Shown here one piece after another: positions 33,583-43,195 of a stretch of DNA of 64,000 nt. Each line of letters opens with the position of its first letter. Positions within the stretch are counted from its first letter, which is position 1. The position numbers and the translations under genes are program-made. The notes below the pieces were generated by a model. That model was not told where the DNA came from and did no database searches. It saw only the letters and a list, made by a program, of their open reading frames with translations. Origin of the DNA: Aureispira sp. CCB-QB1 (GTDB lineage: Bacteria; Bacteroidota; Bacteroidia; Chitinophagales; Saprospiraceae); the NCBI RefSeq assembly GCF_000724545.1, contig NZ_JHBV01000031.1:62001-126000 (forward strand). The letters are read 5' to 3'.

Positions 33583-33618
33583 GTACCTATATTCTATATT
33601 AAAACCTTTATTCCTGAC

Positions 33619-34587
33619 TTAATCAATAGACATAGCTTGGTTTTCAGCCGTTGCACTTGTTACAAATTCCTTGTACTCTTTAGGACTCAAACCATCTAAA
33701 CAGAAAGGAAGTGGATTAATTTTTTTGCCTTTGTGAACAACTTCATAGTGAACGTGTGGAGAAGTAGAAGTACCTGTACTACCTACCAAACCAATAATTT
33801 CACCTCTTTTCACTTTTTGTCCAACTTTGCATTGAACTTTAGACATATGCCCATAAAGTGTTTGATAACCATAGCCATGGTCGATAACAACATTTCTACC
33901 GTATCCAGTCTTTTTGTATTCTACACGGACAACTTTACCATCACCAGTAGCATAGATAGGTGTACCTTTGCGAGCACCAAAATCAATACCAGTGTGCATT
34001 TTACGTGTTTTGAAAACAGGATGTGTACGATATCCAAAACCAGAAAGGTGTTGTATTTTTTTCTTTAAATTTCGAATTGGACGAATAGAAGGAATTGATG
34101 CAAGCATCTTTTCTTTGTCCTGTGCTTGTTGAATGATTTCGTCTTGAGATTGAGCAGATACAGCCAAACGGTGTCTTAATTTTTCTAACTTTTTGCTAGT
34201 TGTAATCAACAGTTCGCTGTCAGAAAGGTTACGCAAGTCAGCATATTTGTCGCTTCCTCCACGTCCTCCATTCCAAATACCTTTATCGGTCGGCTCCATT
34301 TCAAGTACTTGACGATAAATTGCATCGTCTCTATCATGAATGTTTTCTAAAGCACTACTCATCATATCTATTTGGTAGTTCATCGCTTCATACTTCTGTT
34401 TCATATCTGCCAATTCCTTAGCTTGGCTAGAAGTACTTGTGTTGGGCGATAAAGCGAAAATAAGCGCTGTGTAACCTGCGATACAACCTGTAACCCCTAA
34501 TATTCGTAGCAATTGATGCTTAAACGGCACGTTGGCTTTTTCGTAGCGTAAGGTATGCTTATTATAGATATACTTTTCTTTTCCCAT
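33619..34587 (-). CDS. Membrane-anchored M23 family peptidoglycan endopeptidase
   Basis: 322 residues. A basic cytosolic stretch (1-26) precedes one membrane helix (about 27-48, LRILGVTGCIAGYTALIFAL). A coiled-coil stalk (55-165) follows, then a LytM/M23 domain (183-295). Zinc ligands are His198 and Asp202 (HTGIDFGARKG) and His280 (HVHYEV), with His247 in LYGHM as the catalytic base, so it is predicted to be active. Family members cut peptide cross-links for cell elongation or division. The topology is that of the common Bacteroidota M23 protein with an ALxFxLSP anchor. Own terminator downstream; 523-base spacer to the divergent alaS. Confidence 0.93.
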   Translation of the reverse strand: MGKEKYIYNKHTLRYEKANVPFKHQLLRILGVTGCIAGYTALIFALSPNTSTSSQAKELADMKQKYEAMNYQIDMMSSALENIHDRDDAIYRQVLEMEPTDKGIWNGGRGGSDKYADLRNLSDSELLITTSKKLEKLRHRLAVSAQSQDEIIQQAQDKEKMLASIPSIRPIRNLKKKIQHLSGFGYRTHPVFKTRKMHTGIDFGARKGTPIYATGDGKVVRVEYKKTGYGRNVVIDHGYGYQTLYGHMSKVQCKVGQKVKRGEIIGLVGSTGTSTSPHVHYEVVHKGKKINPLPFCLDGLSPKEYKEFVTSATAENQAMSID

Positions 34588-35110
34588 GAGGATATTAAGT
34601 TATTAAAAGGACTAATAATTGTAATTTCGAGAACATTTTGTAGAAATCACAGGGCGAATTTACATACAAATTGGGGAGCTTTCCAAATTTTTGGACAATT
34701 TGTTTTGTTTTGACCACTTTGTATATGTTTTGAAAAAAGAAAAATAGTGGGGCTTGTTTTCGATATAATAGTGTTTTGGGGAAATAAAAAATAATTCTAT
34801 GTGGTAAAATCAATTTTAAATTTGGCAAAAGAAGCAGCTTTGAACATATATTTTACGAGTTAAAATAGAGTTAAAAAAAACTTTACGATAATAAATAGAG
34901 CAAAATGAAATTATTTGATAATGAATATAGTTATTTAGAGCCAGTACTATTATATTTGTGCGATTCAAAATTATGATGGGAACTACTTTAAAATATCTTT
35001 TGGGATATAACTCAAAGAAACACATCTTTGTTTGTCTGACAATTATAAAATCAAACGCATTTTAAGAAGGAACTTCCTATTTAATATCTTATTTCTAACA
35101 TTTTAAAAAC
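34588..35110. other. Divergent intergenic region between the M23 gene and alaS
   Basis: 523 AT-rich bases. A TATATTTG sequence at 34951-34958 matches the Bacteroidota -7 consensus TAnnTTTG and could serve alaS, but no -33 element is seen at the right distance and such 8-mers are expected by chance. No gene, repeat or T-box-like structure recognised. Confidence 0.45.
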
Positions 35111-37753
35111 ATGATGACGGTAAAAGAAATTCGCCAAAAGTTTTTGGACTTTTTTGAGAGCAAAGAACACAAGATTGTCCCTTCTGCTCCAATTGTAAAT
35201 CAGAACGATCCTACCTTGATGTTTATGAACTCAGGGATGGCACAGTTCAAAGATTATTTCCTTGGAAACGAAACTCCTTCGGCGGCCCGTATTGCAGATA
35301 CTCAAAAATGTTTGAGAGTATCTGGCAAGCACAATGATTTGGAAGATGTAGGGCGCGATAGCTATCATCAAACCATGTTTGAAATGTTGGGCAACTGGTC
35401 ATTTGGTGATTATTTTAAGGAAGAAGCCATTGCTTGGGCTTGGGAGTTGTTGACCGAAGTCTACAAGATGGATAAGGATCGCTTGTATGTAACTATTTTT
35501 GAGGGAGATAAAGAAGATGGTGTAGAAGCTGACGAAGAGGCATTTGAGTTGTGGCAAAAATGGGTGTCCAAGGATAGAATTATTCGTGCTGGTAAAAAAG
35601 ATAACTTCTGGGAAATGGGAGCGCAAGGTCCTTGTGGTCCTTGTTCTGAGATTCACATTGATATTCGCTCGGACGAAGACCGAGCGAAGGTAGATGGCAA
35701 AAGTTTGGTCAATGAAGATCATCCACTGGTTATTGAGATTTGGAACTTAGTTTTCATGCAATTTAATCGTATGGCAGATGGTTCTTTGGTGCCGTTAGCT
35801 AACAAATGCATTGACACAGGGATGGGCTTGGAGCGTCTTTGTATGGCTCTACAAGGAAAAACATCTAATTACGATACTGATGCTTTTAGTCCTTTGATTC
35901 AGTTGATCGAAAAAGAGTCGGAAATTAAGTATACTAATTCTTATGATAAAAATGCTTACACGGATATTGCGATGCGTGTGATTGCTGATCATGTACGTGC
36001 AGTTGCTTTGGTGATTGCAGATGGACAACGTCCTGATAATACAGGAGCAGGTTATGTGGTCCGCCGTGTATTGCGCCGAGCAGTGCGCTATTATTATAGC
36101 TTTTTGAACATTCAAAAGCCATTTATTTATCAATTAATCCCAACATTATCCGAATCTTTTGCCGAAGTTTTTCCAGAGGTAAAAGCGCAGCAAAAAATGT
36201 TAATGGATACGATCAAAGGGGAGGAAGCTGCGTTCTTAAGAACTTTGGAGCGTGGTCTGAAACTATTTGCAGACTTAGAAGTTAAGAACAAAGAGGTGAG
36301 TGGACAAGATGCTTTTGTCTTGTTTGACACTTTTGGTTTTCCTTTTGATTTGACCTGTTTGTTGGCAGAAGAAAAAGGTTGGACGGTTGATGAAAAAGGT
36401 TTTGAAGCTGCTTTGGCAGAACAGCGAAAACGTTCTCAAAAAGATGCTCAAAAAGATGTGAGCGATTGGGAAGAAATTTTAGATAATCCTAATGTCGAGT
36501 TTGTTGGATATACTGAGCACAAGGCAGAAGCTAAGGTGGTTAAATACCGAAAAGTTGTTGCAAAAGGGAAAGAACAATATCAAATCGTATTGAACAAAAC
36601 GCCTTTTTATGCTGAAGCCGGTGGGCAAGTTGGCGACACTGGATTGTTGTGGTTTGGAGAAGAAAAAATTCCTGTAATTGATACCAAAAAAGAAAACAAT
36701 TTAATTGTACATTGGGTCAAAAAACTACCTCAAAACATAGAGCAAAATGTAGTTGCTGAAATCAACCGCACGAAGCGTCAGTTGACAGAGAAAAATCACT
36801 CTGTTGCCCATTTGGCGCATGCTGCTTTGCGCCAAGTATTGGGAACACATGTTCAACAGAAGGGCTCTTTTGTTTCATCTGATAAGATGCGTTTTGACTT
36901 TTCGCACAGTAGCAAAATGACGGAGGAACAAATTCGAGAAGTGGAGGAAATTGTAAATGCTAAAATTAGAGCAAACATCCCATTGAGAGAGCAACAAAAC
37001 GTGCCTATTGATGAAGCGCGTGAATCAGGAGCGATGATGTTGTTTGGAGAAAAATATGGCGATGCAGTTCGTATTATTACTTTTGGAGAGGACTTTTCGA
37101 AAGAACTTTGTGGCGGTTGCCATGTAAAGGCTACTGGAGAAATCGGTCTATTTAAGATTGTTGCAGAGACTTCTATTGCTTCAGGAATACGTCGTATTGA
37201 AGCTTTAACAGGAGCAGAAGCGATGGGATATGTGCAAGACGAGTTGCAACAATTAGCTGCTGTTCGTGCTACCTTAAAAAATCCTAAAGACTTGACGAAG
37301 GCGTTGCAAGATTTGTTGGATGCTAACAAGAAGTTGAACAAAGAGTTGGATAAAATGGCAGTTTTAGAAGCGCAATTGGCAAAAGATCAGTTGAAACAGT
37401 CGGTGGTTAAAATTGGTGATTTGCACTTCTTGGGAACTACTAGCAATATTACTTCCAAAGACGGTATCAAGCAATTGAATAATAGTTTGAGTCAGGAGTT
37501 TGAAAATTTAGTTTTAGTTTTGGGAGGAACCAACAAAGGCAAGGCTTTGTTGACTGTTGCAATGGATAAACAAGTGGTTGATAACTATGGCTTAAGCGCG
37601 GGAAATATTATCAAAGCTGTCTCTAAAGAAATCCAAGGCGGTGGTGGTGGACAACCTGTTTTTGCTACCGCAGGAGGAAAAAATCCTGATGGTTTAGAAA
37701 AAGCAATTGCATTGGCAAAACAATTAATAGAAGATGCAGCTCAAGTAAAATAG
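35111..37753 (+). CDS. alaS: Alanine-tRNA ligase
   Basis: 880 residues, full length. The catalytic domain begins VKEIRQKFLDFFESKEHKIVPS, with NDPTLMFMNSGMAQFK, the motif 2 region RVSGKHNDLEDVGRDSYHQT and GMGLERL. The editing domain has HSVAHLAH (His563, His567) and CGGCHVKATGEIG (Cys667, His671) as zinc ligands. The C-terminal DHHA1-type domain (about 740-880) has GGGGGQPVFATAGGK. The second position after CGG is Cys670 instead of the usual Thr. ATG codons at 35111 and 35114 both fit. A single-gene unit ending in a strong terminator. Confidence 0.97.
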   Translation: MMTVKEIRQKFLDFFESKEHKIVPSAPIVNQNDPTLMFMNSGMAQFKDYFLGNETPSAARIADTQKCLRVSGKHNDLEDVGRDSYHQTMFEMLGNWSFGDYFKEEAIAWAWELLTEVYKMDKDRLYVTIFEGDKEDGVEADEEAFELWQKWVSKDRIIRAGKKDNFWEMGAQGPCGPCSEIHIDIRSDEDRAKVDGKSLVNEDHPLVIEIWNLVFMQFNRMADGSLVPLANKCIDTGMGLERLCMALQGKTSNYDTDAFSPLIQLIEKESEIKYTNSYDKNAYTDIAMRVIADHVRAVALVIADGQRPDNTGAGYVVRRVLRRAVRYYYSFLNIQKPFIYQLIPTLSESFAEVFPEVKAQQKMLMDTIKGEEAAFLRTLERGLKLFADLEVKNKEVSGQDAFVLFDTFGFPFDLTCLLAEEKGWTVDEKGFEAALAEQRKRSQKDAQKDVSDWEEILDNPNVEFVGYTEHKAEAKVVKYRKVVAKGKEQYQIVLNKTPFYAEAGGQVGDTGLLWFGEEKIPVIDTKKENNLIVHWVKKLPQNIEQNVVAEINRTKRQLTEKNHSVAHLAHAALRQVLGTHVQQKGSFVSSDKMRFDFSHSSKMTEEQIREVEEIVNAKIRANIPLREQQNVPIDEARESGAMMLFGEKYGDAVRIITFGEDFSKELCGGCHVKATGEIGLFKIVAETSIASGIRRIEALTGAEAMGYVQDELQQLAAVRATLKNPKDLTKALQDLLDANKKLNKELDKMAVLEAQLAKDQLKQSVVKIGDLHFLGTTSNITSKDGIKQLNNSLSQEFENLVLVLGGTNKGKALLTVAMDKQVVDNYGLSAGNIIKAVSKEIQGGGGGQPVFATAGGKNPDGLEKAIALAKQLIEDAAQVK

Positions 37754-37800
37754 GGCAACGAATTGTAATTTTTTACAATCAATATAAAGAATAATAATAC

Positions 37801-37835
37801 AAGCGTGCTTTCCTGTTGAAGGCACGCTTTTTTAT
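37801..37835 (+). terminator. Intrinsic terminator of alaS
   Basis: AAGCGTGC pairs with GCACGCTT, with an inner TTC/GAA pair, followed by six T, 48 bases past the stop. Confidence 0.88.
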
Positions 37836-37953
37836 TGTTTTTCTACAACTTTTTGATAATTTTTTTATTAAAAATATTGACAATCAGTGTTTTTTTGACG
37901 TATCTTAATAGAACAGCCTATTAGTTTTTTGCACATTAGAAATACTACAATAG

Positions 37954-37976
37954 TTAGCTGCGCTGCTACTGCATGG
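37954..37976 (-). repeat. GC-rich intergenic repeat, unit I (inverted orientation)
   Basis: On the minus strand CCATGCAGTAGCAGCGCAGC followed by TAA; one change from the majority unit. The only copy in opposite orientation. Confidence 0.8.
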
Positions 37977-38104
37977 TTTAACAGAGAATTGAAGATAGTG
38001 TGTTGAATCGTATGTTTTTAAGTCCTAAATCTGCAATGTATAACCATTTCTTAGATCGTTCCCCAATCTAAAAAAAGTTGTCCTATTGTTTAAAATTTCC
38101 ATCA

Positions 38105-38638
38105 ATGAAGAACGTTTGCTCAATTAGTTTGTTTCTGATAATGGTTTTGTGTGTGCGTAATTATTCAGCAGCTTTGTATGGGCAGAATGGGTATGCATTG
38201 AGTGAGGTCGTAGAAATAGGAGACGAACAGGTATTAGGCTTTGCTACCCCAAAATTAGGGCTAGATTTTTTTGGTAATAAATTTTTGAATTTGAGTAATG
38301 CTCAACGTTTTTCCTATATCAACCCCAACTCCTCGGAGTTGAGTAAAAACTTGTATAGCCAAAATATAGCTTTGGTATTATTTGCGACGGCAACAAGGGG
38401 AAATTCACAGCCAATTTCATTCGAAAAAACAACGTTAAACCCTTACATAACGACCTATATTCCCAGTAGTTCGACCCGTTGGTATGTAGGAGATCGATTG
38501 TTTGCTGTAGACAACAGTGCATTTTTCGGTATTGAATTTGATTCTAGTTTTGCATACAAGAGTGGTGTTATACGAATAGGCGATAGTTCCGAAAAAGCGT
38601 TTGTTATCTTAGTGAGTCTTAATCCTCCCAAGCGGTAA
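38105..38638 (+). CDS. Secreted protein, unknown function
   Basis: 177 residues from the ATG at 38105, where MKNVCSISLFLIMVLCV starts a signal peptide that likely ends near residue 22-26 (NYSAALYGQ). A TTG 27 bases upstream only adds unconserved residues. The mature part looks all-beta: VVEIGDEQVLGFATPKLG, NIALVLFATATRG, TTYIPSSSTRWYVGDRLFAVD and KAFVILVSLNPPKR. No lipobox and no T9SS domain. I recognise no family. It is flanked by unrelated genes in the same orientation with large gaps. Confidence 0.65.
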   Translation: MKNVCSISLFLIMVLCVRNYSAALYGQNGYALSEVVEIGDEQVLGFATPKLGLDFFGNKFLNLSNAQRFSYINPNSSELSKNLYSQNIALVLFATATRGNSQPISFEKTTLNPYITTYIPSSSTRWYVGDRLFAVDNSAFFGIEFDSSFAYKSGVIRIGDSSEKAFVILVSLNPPKR

Positions 38639-38842
38639 CAGGAATAAGGGGGGATTTTTTATTAAAAAATAAAAAATCAAGTGGTCATTATTAACTCTGT
38701 CTATTATTTTAACGTTTATCTTTGTACAAAATTTTTTGAAGTTTATTAGTAAAAGACCAAATGGCAGATTAAGATTACATTGAGTGCATTGTAGAAGGAT
38801 GACTTGGTGATAGTTCTTAAACCATTATAAAAATAAAAGAGC

Positions 38843-39514
38843 ATGAAGGCAATTGTATGGATTCTATGGTGTAGTTGTATGACCTTTTGGCTGCCTGCTC
38901 AGGCGCAACAAAAAATAAAGAAGGGATATGATTTTGAAGATGGCGTATACACCAGTCATCTAGATTTTAAGAACAACAAACCTAGTTTTCCTCTTTATAG
39001 GATTCCCTCTTTTGATTATCAATTAGATGGAGAAAAGAACTTGCTGTTTTTATCTGAAGAATCTGTAGCACAATTATCAACATCAGAAATTAAATCCTTA
39101 GACAATATTTGGGGCTTGTGCATCAAAGGCAAACCTTATATGAAAGTCAATCCCAAGGGCAAGGACGGAGCTATTTATTTTGTGAGCTATCATATACTAG
39201 GACGCATTTGTTATTTGTATTATCCTTCTATAGAGGACAAAGAGGTGGAAATGTTGATTTACAACCCTTATTCTGGAAACCGTGTAGGGGGGCGAAAAAT
39301 TGTCAATAGAGAACGTGTATTAGTAAAGAAAATAATGCTTTTTGAAACAGGAGAAATAAAAGATTATACCGCAGATAATTTTAAAGCATGGATTCAAGAT
39401 GATGAACGTTTGATGAAAACCCTCAAGGATATGACAGAGGACGAAGTGCAAGAAAAGTTGTTTAAGACCATCAAAATCTACAACGATCGTCACCCAATCT
39501 ATGAAGAGTCCTAA
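38843..39514 (+). CDS. Secreted protein, unknown function
   Basis: 223 residues with signal peptide 1-21 (MKAIVWILWCSCMTFWLPAQA, cleavage before QQ). The mature domain alternates strands and turns (FPLYRIPSFDYQLDGEKNLLF, GLCIKGKPYMKVNPKGKDGAIYFVSYHILGRICYLYY) and ends in a charged helix with an EDEVQEKLFKTIKIYNDRHP segment. This style is common in uncharacterised periplasmic proteins of Bacteroidota. A TATCTTTG box at 38717-38724 matches the -7 consensus TAnnTTTG, 119 bases upstream, but without a clear -33. Function unknown. Confidence 0.7.
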   Translation: MKAIVWILWCSCMTFWLPAQAQQKIKKGYDFEDGVYTSHLDFKNNKPSFPLYRIPSFDYQLDGEKNLLFLSEESVAQLSTSEIKSLDNIWGLCIKGKPYMKVNPKGKDGAIYFVSYHILGRICYLYYPSIEDKEVEMLIYNPYSGNRVGGRKIVNRERVLVKKIMLFETGEIKDYTADNFKAWIQDDERLMKTLKDMTEDEVQEKLFKTIKIYNDRHPIYEES

Positions 39515-39883
39515 AAAAATCCTTAAGACTAGGTTAAAGTATGCTTTTTTGAGTAGTATTTTTTAGCAAGTTATACATGAAACCCCAAATCTTGCGTTTT
39601 AGCTTTTAAATTCCCTAGACATTTCTGTATTTTACCTCCATAAAATAAGTTTATCGACAATCGGTAAACTTATTCTATTATAGTATACCTAAGTTTCTCT
39701 CAAAACTGTATTTTTGTCTCTTTGACAATAAAATAAGGTAGAAAGGCAAAACCTTGTTTGTGACTTACCCTTTTGTAGATGAATGCCATTATTAAAAAAG
39801 GGTAATGAACAGTAAAAACGATTGTTAACAATAGAAGTGAAGTAAATCCTATAAGGAATTATCATTAGTAGAATAAAAACATT
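39515..39883. other. Intergenic region upstream of gldF with one inverted repeat
   Basis: 369 bases, AT-rich. Contains the inverted repeat 39644-39674 and a TATTTTTG sequence at 39709-39716 that could be a -7 box for gldF. No gene seen. Confidence 0.5.
39644..39674 (+). promoter_or_regulatory. Inverted repeat upstream of gldF, possible operator
   Basis: AATAAGTTTA (39644-39653) and TAAACTTATT (39665-39674) are perfect complements; three further inner pairs (one G-T) leave a five-base loop. No T run follows, which argues against a terminator. It lies about 210 bases before the gldF start. Confidence 0.4.
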
Positions 39884-40615
39884 ATGATTAGCATTTTTAA
39901 GAAAGAAGTTAATTTATTTCTGAGTTCATTAATTGGTTACATTGCTATTGGCGTTTTCTTACTAGCAACAGGGTTATTTTTATGGGTTTTTCCTGATTAT
40001 AGTATTATCAATTATGGATTTTCAGATTTAGGATCTTTTTTTAGAATGGCACCTTATGTCTTTCTTTTTTTGATTCCAGCAATTACCATGCGAACATTTG
40101 CAGAGGAAACACAAACAGGAACAATGGAACTGTTAGCAACAAAGCCTATTAGTGATTGGGAAATTATACTAGGAAAATATTTGGCATGTGTATTTCTCGT
40201 TTTACTTTCTATTTTACCAACGTTTGTTTATTATTATTCTGTGTATCAACTGGGAATGCCCAAAGGGAATTTGGACATAGGAGCAACTTGGGGATCGTAC
40301 TTTGGTTTGTTTGGTTTGGGAGCTGTTTTTGTATCTATTGGCATTTTTTGTTCTGCTCTGACCAGCAACCAGATTATTGCTTTTATGCTGGGCTTATTTT
40401 TATGTGGCTTTTTCTATGATGCTTTTGCTAGTTTGGCAAGATTGCCACTATTTTACGGAACCAGTGATGCTTTGGTGGAAGGGTTAGGGATTAATTATCA
40501 CTATGCTTCTGTGAGTAGAGGGGTAATTGATTCTAGAGATGTGGTTTATTTTATTAGTATGATTGTCGCTTTTTTATCTTTTACAAAATTTGCGATAGAG
40601 AAACGAAAATGGTAA
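39884..40615 (+). CDS. gldF: Gliding motility ABC transporter permease GldF
   Basis: 243 residues, an ABC-2 type permease with about six membrane helices. It starts MISIFKKEVNLFLSSLIGYIAIGVFLLATGLFLW; the characteristic block RTFAEETQTGTMELLATKPISDWEIILGKYLA follows helix 2. Together with the GldG gene 115 bases downstream this identifies the GldF subunit of the GldAFG transporter, required for gliding in Flavobacterium johnsoniae. The ATPase gene gldA is not in the window. The protein acts in the cytoplasmic membrane; its transported substrate is not established. Confidence 0.94.
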   Translation: MISIFKKEVNLFLSSLIGYIAIGVFLLATGLFLWVFPDYSIINYGFSDLGSFFRMAPYVFLFLIPAITMRTFAEETQTGTMELLATKPISDWEIILGKYLACVFLVLLSILPTFVYYYSVYQLGMPKGNLDIGATWGSYFGLFGLGAVFVSIGIFCSALTSNQIIAFMLGLFLCGFFYDAFASLARLPLFYGTSDALVEGLGINYHYASVSRGVIDSRDVVYFISMIVAFLSFTKFAIEKRKW

Positions 40616-40730
40616 GCCTCTAAAAGGCATTCAATTAACTGACAACACAGCCCGTTCGATAGTTGGCTAAAATTATTTATTCTAAAACATTTAGCTGACG
40701 ACTACAAACTAAAAAAGATATAAAATTAAT

Positions 40731-42548
40731 ATGCAAAATTCACGCTTTATACAATCATTGGTAAGCCTAGCTTTGGTTTTGGGGATTCTGATATTTGTTA
40801 ATGTTATTTCTAGTTTTTATTACTCAGATATTGATTTAACAGAAGACAAACGATTTACCCTCAATCCTGCCACCTATGAATTGGTAGAAGAGTTGGAGGA
40901 AGTACTAACTATAGAAGTTTTATTAGAAGGTGATTTCCCTTCTTCTTTCAAACGTTTACAAAATGCAACATCGGATTTGTTGAGCAAATTGAGAGGCCAT
41001 AATTCTTCTATTCAAGTTCGTTGGGTTGACCCAATGAGTGGTACCGAAGAAGAAAATATTGCTAATGGAGAAGCTTTGTCTAAAGATGGCATTTATCCCA
41101 TTAATCTAACCAATTCGACAAGAGGTGGAAATGTCCGAAAAGCAATGTTGGCGTTTCCTTATGCGGTCATTCGTTATAAACAACAGAAAACTGTGATTCC
41201 ATTGTTAGAAACCACAGGGGGGTACAACAAGGATTACACAAGAATGGAAGCTATTAACCCCTCTATCAATTTGTTAGAGTATAAATTTGCGAATGCCATT
41301 CAAAAGCTGAAAATGAGAAACCGTCCTCGAATGGTTTTGATGACTGGTCATGGCGAATTGCAACGCCCTTGGACGGAGTCTTTGGAGGCTGCTATGTTTA
41401 AATACTATGATATAGCTCGGCTTAATCTGGATGATGTGACGTATATTGATACCAATATACATGTTGTTATTATTCCAAAACCAATCCGTCCGTTCCCTCC
41501 ACAGCATTTGTTTATGATCGACCAATATATGATGAATGGAGGAAATGTAATTTGGTTGGTAGATCCTTTGAATATGGAGGCAGATAGTTTGAAGAGGGCA
41601 GGCGTATTTATGCCCAATGAACATAAATTGGACATTAATAATTTCTTATTCAATTATGGTGTACGAATTAACCCTAACTTGGTGTCTGATTGGGAGTGTA
41701 GTGTTATCCCTGTTAATGTTAGTCCAACACCAGAAAGACCACAAATCGAATCAAGAAAATGGTTCTACCATCCTAAAGCATATCCGTATGCAACACCGTT
41801 AGATGCTCAAGAAACGGGAAGTCATACGATCCAACATCCTATTGTCCAGAATTTAGACTTTGTAGATACCCGTTATCCTGCTAGTATAGATACCATAAAA
41901 ACGAGTAATTATATTAAAAAAACGCCTTTGTTGAGAAGTTCTCAATATAGCAAAGTGCAGTATCCTCCTGTTCGAGTAAGTATTGATATCATGGACAAAG
42001 GCATCACAAAAGATGCGTTCACCAAAGGAAATCAAGATATTGCGGTATTACTAGAAGGTTCGTTTACTTCTTATTACAAAAATAGGGTTTCTCCTGAAAT
42101 GTTAGCTGGGTTAAAAAAATTGGGACAACCATTTAAAGAGCAGGGTAAACCAGCCAAAATGATTGTTATTGCAGATGGAGATATTGCTAAAAATGCTTTG
42201 GATCCAGCCAACAAAAGAAAACCAACTCCATTACCTTTAGGAATAAACCCGTTTGATGGCTATCATTATGGTAATCAAGATTTCTTGATGAATTGCATGG
42301 AGTACATGATTGATAATAAGGGAATTATAGCATCAAGGAATAAACAGATTAAACTGCGTCCTTTGGATCAAGAACGAGCTTTTGATGAAAAAATGGCAAT
42401 TAGTATTAAAAAAATACAACTAATAACATTACCTAAATGGCCAATGATAAACCTTGTTCTGCCTTTATTAGTTTTGATTATTTTTGGGCGATTGTACACC
42501 TATGTAAGAAGAAAACGTTTTGGAATTCAAAAGAAAGAAGAAGAATAA
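40731..42548 (+). CDS. gldG: Gliding motility ABC transporter auxiliary component GldG
   Basis: 605 residues with an N-terminal membrane helix (about 8-30, SLVSLALVLGILIFVNVISSF) and a C-terminal helix (about 565-590) followed by a basic tail. The large periplasmic part begins YYSDIDLTEDKRFTLNPATYEL, the ABC_transp_aux (GldG) signature, and includes MTGHGELQRPW, VVIIPKPIRPFPPQ and GGNVIWLVDPLNMEADSL. It partners GldF upstream. A length near 600 is larger than the ~560 typical of flavobacterial GldG but within the family range. Confidence 0.95.
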   Translation: MQNSRFIQSLVSLALVLGILIFVNVISSFYYSDIDLTEDKRFTLNPATYELVEELEEVLTIEVLLEGDFPSSFKRLQNATSDLLSKLRGHNSSIQVRWVDPMSGTEEENIANGEALSKDGIYPINLTNSTRGGNVRKAMLAFPYAVIRYKQQKTVIPLLETTGGYNKDYTRMEAINPSINLLEYKFANAIQKLKMRNRPRMVLMTGHGELQRPWTESLEAAMFKYYDIARLNLDDVTYIDTNIHVVIIPKPIRPFPPQHLFMIDQYMMNGGNVIWLVDPLNMEADSLKRAGVFMPNEHKLDINNFLFNYGVRINPNLVSDWECSVIPVNVSPTPERPQIESRKWFYHPKAYPYATPLDAQETGSHTIQHPIVQNLDFVDTRYPASIDTIKTSNYIKKTPLLRSSQYSKVQYPPVRVSIDIMDKGITKDAFTKGNQDIAVLLEGSFTSYYKNRVSPEMLAGLKKLGQPFKEQGKPAKMIVIADGDIAKNALDPANKRKPTPLPLGINPFDGYHYGNQDFLMNCMEYMIDNKGIIASRNKQIKLRPLDQERAFDEKMAISIKKIQLITLPKWPMINLVLPLLVLIIFGRLYTYVRRKRFGIQKKEEE

Positions 42549-42820
42549 TTACGTCTAAAAAACAGATATTGAACCATAAAATATCCCTAACATTCTTTTC
42601 TATAGTGTTAACTAAAGGTTGTTTTTTAGCTTATTAAGTAATAAATGTCTATTAAAAAATAGAAATTTAGAAATAGATTTCTTTCCTTTGTAGAGTATCC
42701 ACTTGTTTGGATGCCGAATTTTTATTTTTCTATCAATGTTTTCTAGATGTTCAACCCACAAGAGTTAACTCCAATTAAACGTTGTATTTAAGTGCCATTT
42801 TGCACACAAAATTTTTTATT

Positions 42821-43018
42821 ATGGGTACCAATACAGGAACAGTAAAGTTCTTTAACGAAGAAAAAGGCTACGGCTTTATCAAAGATGATAATGACAACAC
42901 AGATTACTTCGTACATGCCAAAGGTTTGGTAGATGAAATCGCTAAAGATGATCGTGTTTCTTACAATCTTGAAGAGGGAAGAAAAGGAGTGAATGCAGTA
43001 GGAGTGAAATTGGTTTAA
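42821..43018 (+). CDS. Cold-shock domain protein
   Basis: 65 residues from the ATG at 42821 (MGTNTGTVKFFNEEKGYGFI); an in-frame TTG 39 bases upstream is not credible. RNP1 (KGYGFIKDD) and RNP2 (DYFVHAKG) are intact, so it should bind single-stranded RNA or DNA as an RNA chaperone. The 272-base leader after gldG has no coding sequence; cold-shock mRNAs often have long structured leaders, but no such structure could be demonstrated. A terminator follows at 43050. Confidence 0.94.
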   Translation: MGTNTGTVKFFNEEKGYGFIKDDNDNTDYFVHAKGLVDEIAKDDRVSYNLEEGRKGVNAVGVKLV

Positions 43019-43049
43019 TCCAGTTTTTCTACTGAATAGAAATAAAGAA

Positions 43050-43084
43050 CACGCCTTGTACTATTTTGTGCAAGGCGTTTTTTA
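43050..43084 (+). terminator. Intrinsic terminator of the cold-shock gene
   Basis: ACGCCTTG-TAC pairs with GTG-CAAGGCGT around a short AT loop, followed by six T, 32 bases past the stop. Confidence 0.88.
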
Positions 43085-43195
43085 TTGAATTTTTTTATGC
43101 CAATCAAAAAAAGCTCCTCAAAAATTGAGAAGCTTAGTAGTATCATGAACGACCACAAGAGTGGTATTGGTGTAATTGTCTCTTTTATATTTACT

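Larger units (their letters stand above)
37754..38104. other. Intergenic region after alaS
   Basis: About 350 bases holding the alaS terminator (37801-37835) and a unit I repeat on the minus strand (37954-37976). Remainder AT-rich, no gene seen. Confidence 0.65.

Noticed and set aside
34951-34958. TATATTTG as a promoter of alaS (and similar TATCTTTG boxes at 38717 and 50529)
   Set aside because: They fit the -7 consensus but have no -33 partner, and several such matches are expected by chance in this much AT-rich intergenic DNA; noted only in the region entries.
36853-37341. A 162-codon minus-strand frame inside alaS
   Set aside because: It is fully contained in the conserved editing and C-terminal region of alaS, has a composition typical of antisense shadows and no independent evidence.
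38653-38678. AT-only hairpin after the gene at 38105-38638 as a terminator
   Set aside because: The stem has almost no G-C pairs and is not followed by a T run, so it is not a convincing terminator.
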